Positions 1 to 5,992 of a DNA stretch of 11,408 nt are shown piece after piece (positions within the stretch are counted from its first letter, which is position 1; the number at the start of each line of letters is the position of its first letter). The notes beneath the pieces are model-generated. The model had not been told where the DNA came from, ran no database searches, and saw nothing but the letters and a program-made list of their open reading frames with translations. Position numbers and translations under genes: made by a program. The DNA lies in assembly GCA_019120525.1 (NCBI GenBank), contig DWUW01000006.1, forward strand, positions 1-11,408. The letters run 5' to 3'. This stretch comes from Candidatus Eisenbergiella stercorigallinarum. Its GTDB lineage: Bacteria; Bacillota; Clostridia; Lachnospirales; Lachnospiraceae.

Positions 1-97
1 ACAAGAAAATTCCATAAATTCCATAATTTCAGAAAAATGATTCAGCCTTCGGCCAAGCTGGATGGCAGCGAAACATCTGCCGCGTTCTGGAACGCGC

Positions 98-170
98 CTA
101 CAGCTCGATGAGCTCGTATTCCCTGGAGCCGTATCCCAGCTCGGCCGCGGCCTCGATGGTATTCAACCAT
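98..170 (-). other. Short coding-like island, possible gene remnant
   Basis: A GC-rich patch sits inside AT-rich DNA. In one minus-strand frame it reads NTIEAAAELGYGSREYELIEL and then a TAG stop (98-100). This looks like the end of a real protein, but an in-frame stop lies only a few codons upstream and no ribosome binding site is visible. I do not recognise the family. It could be the decayed 3' end of a gene or chance. The rest of 1-207 shows no gene; positions 9-26 hold two tandem copies of ATTCCATAA. Confidence 0.2.
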
Positions 171-207
171 GTGCCCTAAATCGCTTCTTAACCAAAAATA
201 AAGAAAA

Positions 208-272
208 CCTTCATAATTTTTATGGCTTTTTTTGAATTCAGACATATTCCGGACACATTTATCCTGTATCAT
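208..272 (+). promoter_or_regulatory. Promoter of sRNA copy 1, with 11-bp-spaced direct repeats
   Basis: The -10 box is TATCAT (267-272) and no good -35 hexamer lies 16-18 bp upstream. Instead there are two direct repeats, GACATATT (241-248) and GACACATT (252-259), 11 bp apart, about one helical turn, covering the -35 and spacer. An AT-rich stretch with CTTTTTTTGAA lies further upstream. The 65-bp block aligns without gaps to 2731-2795 (52 of 65 identical by hand count). A poor -35 with conserved repeats suggests control by a DNA-binding protein; the neighbouring LytTR regulator is a candidate, but the repeats do not clearly match the published LytTR consensus. Confidence 0.6.
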
Positions 273-279
273 AGATGTC

Positions 280-366
280 AGATAGATGAAGAACATCTAT
301 CGTTACACTATCTCCCCCCTCATAAGACAAAAGGGCCTCTGCACTGCGCAGGGGCCTTTTGTCTGT
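280..366 (+). ncRNA. Predicted C-rich small RNA, copy 1
   Basis: This is a predicted independent transcript of about 85 nt. The -10 box places the start near 280. The RNA then opens with a perfect 8-bp hairpin (GATAGATG 281-288, loop AAGAA, CATCTATC 294-301). A single-stranded stretch follows holding CTCCCCCCTC (312-321). The end is a Rho-independent terminator hairpin (326-363). The first 50 nt match copy 2 at 2803-2852 in 47 positions. The C-rich loop resembles an anti-Shine-Dalgarno sequence, the usual seed of C-rich regulatory RNAs in Firmicutes. A reading frame from ATG at 286 exists, but all three base differences from copy 2 inside it would change an amino acid and there is no ribosome binding site, so I favour RNA. 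Function is inferred, not shown. Confidence 0.6.
326..366 (+). terminator. Rho-independent terminator of sRNA copy 1
   Basis: A long hairpin has arms starting GACAAAAGG (326-334) and ending CCTTTTGTC (355-363), with a G/C-rich inner stem and a loop around 343-346. A-rich and T-rich flanks could let it work in both directions. The position matches the terminator of copy 2, but the stem sequence differs. Confidence 0.7.
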
Positions 367-387
367 CAGAATGCTCCGATGGCATTT

Positions 388-420
388 CGTAACAGTTCTG
401 CCGAAGGCTGAACTGTTACG
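388..420. repeat. 33-bp near-perfect palindrome
   Basis: The arms CGTAACAGTTC (388-398) and GAACTGTTACG (410-420) are perfect 11-bp inverted repeats. Between them GCC-GAA-GGC forms a further 3-bp stem after one T-T mismatch. The element lies between the sRNA copy 1 terminator and the response-regulator promoter. Related bases GGCATTT and GGCATTTT abut it on either side. It could be an operator, a REP-like element or a backup terminator. I see no gene in 367-567 apart from this and the promoter. Confidence 0.6.
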
Positions 421-459
421 GCATTTTGGATAAGGAAACAACATTTTGCCCTGATTTTC

Positions 460-488
460 TTGCTTCCGCCCTGTCGGCGCATTATAAT
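460..488 (+). promoter_or_regulatory. Sigma-A promoter of the two-component operon
   Basis: The -35 is TTGCTT (460-465), the spacer is 17 nt, and the -10 is a consensus TATAAT (483-488). The predicted start near 495 gives a leader of about 70 nt. The leader ends in a small hairpin (CGGGAT 534-539, ATCCCG 543-548) just ahead of a weak ribosome binding site (AGGAA) for the response regulator. Confidence 0.7.
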
Positions 489-567
489 AATATGAATATG
501 TTATTTTTCAACCGACTGATTTTCATAAAGGATCGGGATCTCATCCCGTCAGACAGGAATACGCGTC

Positions 568-1293
568 ATGCTAAAAATCGCCATCTGTGATGATGAGCCG
601 AAGGATCTGGAAACTCTCCGCGCGCAGCTTCTGGAAGCGGCGCAGGAGCTCGGGCTGGAGTGCTGCTGCGATCTTTTTTCCAGCGCGGCAGAGCTTCTTG
701 CGGGAGTGGAGGGCGGACAGAAGGTCTATGACATCGCTCTTCTTGATATTTATATGGAACCGGTGTCCGGCCTGGAAGCGGCGAAGCGGCTGCTATGCTC
801 CTCCCCGCTCACCGGACTCGTTTTTGTTACCGCCAGCCGGCTTCATGCCGTAGACGCCTTTGACCTGGACGCGCTCCATTATCTGGTAAAGCCGACGGAC
901 AGCGTCCAGCTGAAAAACATGCTCGAACGGTATCTGAAGAAAAGCAGGCGGAAAAAATCTCTGGAGATCCGGATCGGAAGGGATCTGGTCAGGCTGGAAC
1001 TCGATTCCATTCTATACCTGGAAAGCGCGCGTAACGGTACCGATATCCATACGGCGGGAGGGATGCTCCACACCTCCATCCCAACCGGGACGCTTGCGCG
1101 GAATCTGGGGAATGATTTCCTGAAGATCCAGAGAGGCTTCATTGTCAATATGCATTTTATCGACCGGATCACCTCTGATTCCTGCGTGCTGAAAAACGAT
1201 CTCACCATACTTCTGAGCCGCAAGGACAAGAAAGCGATCCGGACCGCGTATCGGGAGTTTATCTTTAATGTGACAGGGGGGAAGGAACCTTGA
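568..1293 (+). CDS. LytTR-family response regulator (AgrA/LytR type)
   Basis: This 241-residue cytoplasmic protein is a receiver domain joined to a LytTR DNA-binding domain. The receiver spans about residues 1-122. It shows the acidic pair in CDDE (D8, D9), the phosphoacceptor D60 in LLDIYM, T88 in VFVTAS and K108 in LVKP. The LytTR domain covers about 130-236 and includes the typical LYLESARNGTDIHT and FLKIQRGFIVNMHFI segments. Phosphorylation by the partner kinase should promote binding to paired direct repeats at promoters. The stop overlaps the kinase start by four bases (TTGA, 1290-1293), indicating translational coupling. The length is normal for the family. No signal-peptide gene of the agrD type and no agrB-type processing gene was seen nearby, so the input is unknown. 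It may control the flanking small-RNA promoters; that is inference. Confidence 0.95.
   Translation: MLKIAICDDEPKDLETLRAQLLEAAQELGLECCCDLFSSAAELLAGVEGGQKVYDIALLDIYMEPVSGLEAAKRLLCSSPLTGLVFVTASRLHAVDAFDLDALHYLVKPTDSVQLKNMLERYLKKSRRKKSLEIRIGRDLVRLELDSILYLESARNGTDIHTAGGMLHTSIPTGTLARNLGNDFLKIQRGFIVNMHFIDRITSDSCVLKNDLTILLSRKDKKAIRTAYREFIFNVTGGKEP
1275..1286 (+). promoter_or_regulatory. G-rich ribosome binding site of the kinase gene, complementary to the sRNAs
   Basis: The site AGGGGGGAAGGA lies just before the TTG start at 1290 and also encodes Gly-Gly of the response regulator. Bases 1275-1282 (AGGGGGGA) are perfectly complementary to TCCCCCCT in both small RNAs (313-320 and 2836-2843). Pairing there would block kinase translation. 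The complementarity is visible; the regulation is inferred. Confidence 0.45.
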
Positions 1294-2701
1294 TCCAATT
1301 TCTCTTTCTAAATTTTTCGGGATTTCTGATCCAGTCCGTTCCCTGCATGCTGCTGAGCCTGCTTCCCTTTCCCGAGGAAAGCTTTCTTCTGCGCAGGAAA
1401 ACGCTGGCAGGACTGTTTTCTGCCATTCTCGTTGCCGCCGCAGCCGTATTCTCCGTTCTGGTCTGGCTGGCCGACGGGCCTGGCAGGCCGGTTACCCCGA
1501 CGGGCATCCTCTCCATCTTCGCCAATTTTTTCATGGGCGCCATGCTTCTGCTCTGCGTCGCTCTCCTGTTTTATTTCCTTCGGACTTCCATCCTGAAAAA
1601 GCTGCTGGTCCTCTTCCTTGTGCTGGATTATGCCATTTTCATACACGTTGGGACCAATACGCTCCTTTCCCTCATCCCTTTTTCCCCCACCCCCTTTTAC
1701 GGCAAATATTCCATCCTTTCCGCCCCCATATTTGCCCTTTTCACCCTGTTCCTTCTTCCCTTCATCTGGCGTTTCATGCACCGGAAGCTCTCCGTCAGCC
1801 TAGAGCAGATCGAGCCGAAGGAACTGCAGCATGCCCTGCAGATGGTCATCCTCCTCACCCTTCTCTACAGCGCGACGGTCTTCTGTCTTCCGCTGGTTGA
1901 GGATATTACGGACCGCTCCCTCACCCTTTACATCAATCTCACCTATCTTTTCTGCTCCGCCAGCCTGGCGATCTCCATCCGTTTCCTGCTCTGGGAGGTG
2001 CAGAAGGCGGTGGAAGAAAGCCAATATAAAAGCCTGCTTTCCATCCAGCAGCTCCAGTACCGGAAGATCACCGACGAGCTGAACAGCTTTCATCGCGCCA
2101 GACATGACATGCGCCATCATTTCCGCGTGATCGAACGTCTCCTGAAGGAGAAAAAAACGGACGAAGCCTCCGCCTATATTTCTGAATATACCCATTTATG
2201 GATTCCAATGAGCAGGAGATCTTCTGCAGGGATCCGCTCATTAACGCGCTGCTTCAATATTATGTCGGGGAAGCGAGACAGTCCGGCATCCTCTGCGACA
2301 TCAACGTCCGCCTTGACCGCTGCCCCATTGACAGCATGGACATGACCGTCCTTCTTGGAAACTGTCTGGAAAACGCCGTCGCATCCTGCCTGCGCGCCCC
2401 GGCTCCCCGTCTGATCCGCCTGCGCGTGCGCATCGTCAACTCCACGCTTGCCATCCTGCTGGAAAATACCTGTGATTCCGTCTCCTTCTCCCGCCCGGGA
2501 TATCAGAAGGAAAACCAGGAAGGATCCTGGCTTCCGGCAAAGGCCTTTCTCACCATGGGAAGCGGCGGCCAGGGGATGGAAAGCATCACGCACACGGCCG
2601 CCAGATATGACGGCGCCGCCGAATTTCGTTTTCAGAAGCCTTTGTTCCATACCCGGATCAGCCTGGAGCTTCCTCCTTCCGGTCCGGATACCGGGACATG
2701 A
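1290..2701 (+). pseudogene. GHKL sensor histidine kinase, split by a one-base frameshift
   Basis: This is the partner kinase of the LytTR regulator. The N-terminal part has six or seven hydrophobic segments (about residues 1-235) and then the dimerisation/phosphoacceptor helix with RHDMRHHF. The ATPase part, with N-box LLGNCLENA and glycine box GGQGMES, continues in another frame. Frame 1 runs on wrongly to 2345. Reading one extra C in the CCC run at 2191-2193 would join EYT to PFMDSNEQEIF and give an intact protein of about 470 residues. The start is TTG at 1290, preceded by AGGGGGGAAGGA. The split could be a true mutation, a phase-variable switch or a sequencing error; both halves show normal family motifs with no other damage. 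As read, the first product lacks the ATP-binding domain and would be inactive as a kinase. Confidence 0.88.
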
Positions 2702-2713
2702 TACCGTTTTTTT
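2679..2713 (+). terminator. Possible weak terminator of the two-component operon
   Basis: Short inverted repeats overlap the kinase stop: CCGGT (2679-2683) with ACCGG (2690-2694), or alternatively CGGT with ACCG (2703-2706). A run of seven T follows at 2707-2713. The stems are short, so termination efficiency is uncertain. Confidence 0.35.
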
Positions 2714-2730
2714 CTGTTTTCTAAAGAAAT

Positions 2731-2795
2731 CCTTCAGAAACTTTATAACTTTTTTTGAAAACGGACACATTCCTGACACATTTTCCCTGTATGAT
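2731..2795 (+). promoter_or_regulatory. Promoter of sRNA copy 2, with 11-bp-spaced direct repeats
   Basis: This is the sibling of the block at 208-272 and aligns without a gap. The -10 box is TATGAT (2790-2795). Two identical GACACATT repeats (2764-2771 and 2775-2782) lie 11 bp apart, and CTTTTTTTGAA is upstream. Again there is no good -35 at normal spacing. The repeats are more uniform here than in copy 1. Confidence 0.6.
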
Positions 2796-2802
2796 GAATG
2801 AC

Positions 2803-2882
2803 AGATAGATGAACAACACCTATTGTTACACTATCTCCCCCCTCATAAGACAGAAAGGCCTCCGTGAAAGCGGAGGTTTTTC
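2803..2882 (+). ncRNA. Predicted C-rich small RNA, copy 2
   Basis: This is the homologue of the RNA at 280-366, about 80 nt. The predicted start at 2802-2803 opens directly into a 5' hairpin (GATAGATG 2804-2811, loop AACAA, CACCTATT 2817-2824) that carries one A-C mismatch and one G-U pair relative to copy 1. The stretch GTTACACTATCTCCCCCC and the following CTCATAAGACA are identical in both copies. The terminator has a different sequence but the same position and shape. It lies between the kinase gene and the convergent calcium ATPase gene. Full conservation of the C-rich loop, while the hairpins vary, is what a shared target-pairing seed would produce. The function is not known. Confidence 0.6.
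2854..2882 (+). terminator. Rho-independent terminator of sRNA copy 2
   Basis: The stem CCTCCGT (2859-2865) pairs with GCGGAGG (2870-2876) around a GAAA tetraloop. AAA precedes it and TTTTT (2877-2881) follows. It also lies just past the end of the convergent calcium ATPase gene. Confidence 0.85.
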
Positions 2883-2920
2883 TGTGTCTGCGCATTTTTG
2901 TCTGACAAAAAGTTTTTCTT

Positions 2921-5728
2921 TCAGCCGACGTGGAATCTTTCATCCGTCCTTCCGGCCTTCCTAAGAGCGCCTCCCCTCCCGGCCCGGTTCCGTTTCCCCG
3001 CGCCCGCAAAGAACGCCAGGATCTCATGCGCCAGCAGCGGGAACGCCGCCAGGGCCAGAAGCCGCCCCCACTCCCGGAGGGTCAGGTGCGCCGTTGTGAA
3101 AGCCGCCGTAAGGAATGGGATTTCCGTGACCGCGACCTGAAGAAAGAAGCCCGCGGCCAGGGCCAGAAGCATCAGCCGGTTCTTCAGATGGTCCATGCGG
3201 AAAACAGATCTGTCCACATCCCGCATCCCGACCGCATGGAAAAGCTGGGACATACCCAGGACGGTGAAAGCGTAGGTCTGCGCCCGCGCGAGCACCGCTT
3301 CATTCTGCAGGATCACGGCAAAGACCATTGGGGAAAAGGAAATCCCTTTTTCCCGCATGATCCCATATGGAATGGTAAAAAACGCCGTCAGGCTGATCCC
3401 GGCGATCAGTATGCCGTAAAAGGCAGTCCGTATCAGGCCTCCGTCCGCGAACAGGCTTTCCTTCGGGTCCCGCGGCGGCTTTTCCATCAGGCTGTCCGCG
3501 TCGTTGTCATCGGCTCCCAGCGCCAGGGCGGGCAGGGAATCGGTAATCAGGTTGATCCACAGGATATGGCTGGATTTCAGGGGGGAAGCAAGCCCCATCA
3601 GCACCGCCGTGAACATGGTCAGGATCTCTCCCAGATTGGAGGACAGCAGAAAGATCACCGATTTCCTGATATTCTCATAAACACCCCTGCCTTCCTCAAT
3701 CGCCTTTTCAATGGTAGCAAAATTATCGTCCGTCAGGATGATCTCGGAAGCCTGCTTTGCCACGTCCGTACCGTTTTGTCCCATCGCGATCCCGATGTCC
3801 GCCGCTTTCAGGGACGGCGCGTCGTTCACTCCATCCCCTGTCATCGCCACGATCCTCCCCTTTTCCTTAAACCCCTTCACGATCCGTACCTTGGTTCCGG
3901 GAGAAACGCGGGCAAATACCCTGACATCGTCCAGCGCCCGCAGGAATTCCTTATCCGGAAGCCGCTTCAGCTGGGCTTCCGTCATACACTGCTCCCTGCG
4001 CTTTACGATCCCAAGCTGGGACGCCACCGCATAGGCTGTATCCACATGGTCTCCGGTGATCATCACTGTGCTGACGCCCGCCCTGCGGAAGCGCTCCACC
4101 GCCCCTGCCGCCTCCGGTCTCGGCGGATCCTTCATCCCGACCAGGCCGATAAAGGTAAGCCCCTCCTCCTTCGGCCCTTTCCCTCCCCTGCGCATGGCAA
4201 CGGCCAGCGTCCGCAGCGCCTGTCCGGACATTTCTTCCATTGCGGAAAGGATCTGTCGGCTCTGTACGCCCTGCAGCGGGATTTCCTTCCCATACAGCAG
4301 AAGATGCGTGCATTTCTTCAGGATCTCATCCGGCGCTCCCTTGGTGTAGGCAACGCTGTCAGAACCGTTCCGATGGAAGGTGGTCATCATCCTGCGTCCG
4401 GAATCAAAGGGAAGCTCTGAAACCCGCGGCAGGATTTCCTCCTCTGCCTGTCTGCGCACGCCGCAGGCGGCCGCCAGGTCCAGAAGCGCCAGTTCCGTAG
4501 GGTCTCCGAGTCTTTCCCCGCCTTCCAGGACGCCATCGTTGCAAAGGACCATCCCCCTTAAAAAGTCCCCGGACTCCATCCTGCCCGAAGAAACGCCGGG
4601 GTATCTTTTCCCCTTCTCCCCGGCCGGGGGCGTCCATGCCTTCACAAGCTCCTTCGCATCCAGGAGCTTCTGGTTCAGGAAACACCGCTCCACCGTCATC
4701 CGGTTCTGGGTGAGCGTCCCGGTCTTGTCGGAACAGACCACGCTCACGGCTCCCAGCGTCTCCACCGCCGGAAGCTTTCTGACTATGGTATGTACCCTCA
4801 CCATTTTGGTAACGCTCAGGGCAAGGCAGATGGTCACCACGGCGGGAAGCCCCTCCGGTACGGCGGCAACTGCCAGGGATATGGCCGTGATCAGCATTTC
4901 CGCCACATTTCTTTTCTGGACCAGGGCGATCAGAAACAGGGCGCCGCACAGAAACAGGGAGAGGATGCTGAGGATGGTCCCAAGCTCCCCCAGCCTTTTC
5001 TGCAGAGGCGTCAGCTCCTGCGGACCTTCCTCGATCATGGCCGCGATCCTTCCGATCTGGGTAGCCATCCCCGTTGCGGTAACGATCCCTTCTCCCCTCC
5101 CGCCGGTCACGACCGTGGACATATAGGCCATATTCCGTCTGTCCCCCAGCGCGGTTTCCTTTCCTGAAGGAGCCAGGTAAGCCGCGTCCTTTTCGATGGG
5201 GACGGATTCCCCTGTCAGCGCGGACTCCTCCGCCTTCATCCCGCCGGTCCTGGTCAGCCTGAGATCCGCCGGGATCTGACAGCCCGCGTCCAGGCAGACC
5301 ACATCCCCCGGAACCAGCTGCGAAGCCTCGATCTCCCTCTCCTTTCCTTCCCGGATGCAGTAGGCCCGCGGGCTTGTCAGCTTCTTCAGGGAATCCAGCG
5401 CCTTCTGCGCCTTTCCCTCCTGAAGCATCCCGACCACAGCGTTCATGCAGACCACCACGGCAATGATCGCCGCGTCGCTGGTCTCATGCAGCATGAGGGA
5501 AATGACCGCCGCCGCCATCAGTACATAGATCAGCGGGTCGTTCAGCTGCTCCAGGAAGCTTTCCAGGGCGCTCTTTTTCTTTCCTTCCTTCAGCTCGTTG
5601 GAGCCATAGATCTCCCGCCGCCTGGCCGCCTCCTTCTCCGTCAGCCCCCGGTCCGGGTCCGTTTCCAGAAGCGCGCAGGCCTCCCGGATCGTTTTCGCCT
5701 CATATCTCTCAGCCGTCTGATATTCCAT
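2921..5728 (-). CDS. P2A-type calcium-transporting ATPase
   Basis: This membrane pump exports Ca2+ from the cytoplasm using ATP. The 935-residue protein has the whole family layout: an N-terminal cation-ATPase segment, actuator motif TGES (172-175), PEGLP in the fourth membrane helix (291-295), phosphorylation motif CSDKTGTLTQ with D334, nucleotide-binding KGAPDE near 463, and hinge motif TGDGVNDAP (630-638). Ca2+ ligands of SERCA site II are conserved: N698 and E701 in SSNLGE, and N726, T729 and D730 in NLITDSLP. This supports Ca2+ over other ions, as in single-site bacterial pumps such as Listeria LMCA1. I chose ATG at 5726-5728 because GGGAGG lies 9 bases upstream; an upstream TTG would add 13 residues without such a site. 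No convincing promoter was seen in the 5729-5914 gap. Confidence 0.93.
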   Translation of the reverse strand: MEYQTAERYEAKTIREACALLETDPDRGLTEKEAARRREIYGSNELKEGKKKSALESFLEQLNDPLIYVLMAAAVISLMLHETSDAAIIAVVVCMNAVVGMLQEGKAQKALDSLKKLTSPRAYCIREGKEREIEASQLVPGDVVCLDAGCQIPADLRLTRTGGMKAEESALTGESVPIEKDAAYLAPSGKETALGDRRNMAYMSTVVTGGRGEGIVTATGMATQIGRIAAMIEEGPQELTPLQKRLGELGTILSILSLFLCGALFLIALVQKRNVAEMLITAISLAVAAVPEGLPAVVTICLALSVTKMVRVHTIVRKLPAVETLGAVSVVCSDKTGTLTQNRMTVERCFLNQKLLDAKELVKAWTPPAGEKGKRYPGVSSGRMESGDFLRGMVLCNDGVLEGGERLGDPTELALLDLAAACGVRRQAEEEILPRVSELPFDSGRRMMTTFHRNGSDSVAYTKGAPDEILKKCTHLLLYGKEIPLQGVQSRQILSAMEEMSGQALRTLAVAMRRGGKGPKEEGLTFIGLVGMKDPPRPEAAGAVERFRRAGVSTVMITGDHVDTAYAVASQLGIVKRREQCMTEAQLKRLPDKEFLRALDDVRVFARVSPGTKVRIVKGFKEKGRIVAMTGDGVNDAPSLKAADIGIAMGQNGTDVAKQASEIILTDDNFATIEKAIEEGRGVYENIRKSVIFLLSSNLGEILTMFTAVLMGLASPLKSSHILWINLITDSLPALALGADDNDADSLMEKPPRDPKESLFADGGLIRTAFYGILIAGISLTAFFTIPYGIMREKGISFSPMVFAVILQNEAVLARAQTYAFTVLGMSQLFHAVGMRDVDRSVFRMDHLKNRLMLLALAAGFFLQVAVTEIPFLTAAFTTAHLTLREWGRLLALAAFPLLAHEILAFFAGAGKRNRAGRGGALRKAGRTDERFHVG

Positions 5729-5863
5729 CCATGCATTCCTCCCTGACTCCCTGTCCCTTTTGTCCAAGTCTATGACGGGAGGCGGGGGAATATGTCCGGC
5801 TTATCGCGCCAGCTCGCAGCGCTGCTGCTCCCTGTCCCTTGCCCGTCGAATATCCGCACGTCT

Positions 5864-5881
5864 GTGCAGGCACGCCTGCAC
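5864..5881. repeat. 18-bp inverted repeat upstream of the calcium ATPase gene
   Basis: GTGCAGGC and GCCTGCAC are perfect 8-bp arms separated by AC. It lies in the GC-rich gap 5729-5914, which also holds a short direct repeat (TCCGGCTTATCGC at 5795-5807 and nearly the same at 5898-5911). I see no gene in this gap. It may be an operator for the ATPase gene, about 135 bp from its start, or incidental structure. Confidence 0.35.
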
Positions 5882-5913
5882 ATCCCTGCGGCTGCTCTCC
5901 GGGCTTATCGCAC

Positions 5914-5945
5914 AAAAAGCAGCCTGCTTTCACAGACTGCTTTTC
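5914..5945 (-). terminator. Rho-independent terminator of the uracil permease gene
   Basis: On the minus strand, GCAGTCTG (5933-5940) pairs with CAGGCTGC (5919-5926) around a 6-nt loop, followed by TTTTT (5914-5918). It lies about 50 bp past the permease stop. Confidence 0.85.
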
Positions 5946-5992
5946 GCGTATTTCTTTCTCCTTTATTCCTTTCAGACAGCCCTAACGCTTCC

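Noticed and set aside
286..411. Small ORF in sRNA copy 1 (MKNIYRYTISPLIRQ...) with a similar start in copy 2 at 2809 (MNNTYCYTISPLIRQ...), as a peptide pair
   Set aside because: The peptides match because the DNA matches. All three base differences within the shared part change an amino acid (K/N, I/T, R/C), there is no ribosome binding site, the ATG lies inside the 5' hairpin, and both frames run into the terminator and diverge.
3579..3586. Second AGGGGGGA match to the sRNA seed
   Set aside because: It lies on the plus strand within a minus-strand gene, so the mRNA carries the complement and cannot pair with the sRNA.
2930..4420. 496-residue plus-strand ORF
   Set aside because: It is antisense to the calcium ATPase gene, whose protein has every family motif. 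The antisense product is rich in His, Gln, Arg and Pro with no recognisable domain; long shadow frames are common in GC-rich genes.
5729..5767. TTG start adding 13 residues to the calcium ATPase
   Set aside because: The internal ATG has GGGAGG at good spacing and fits the family N-terminus (MEYQTAERYEAKTI).
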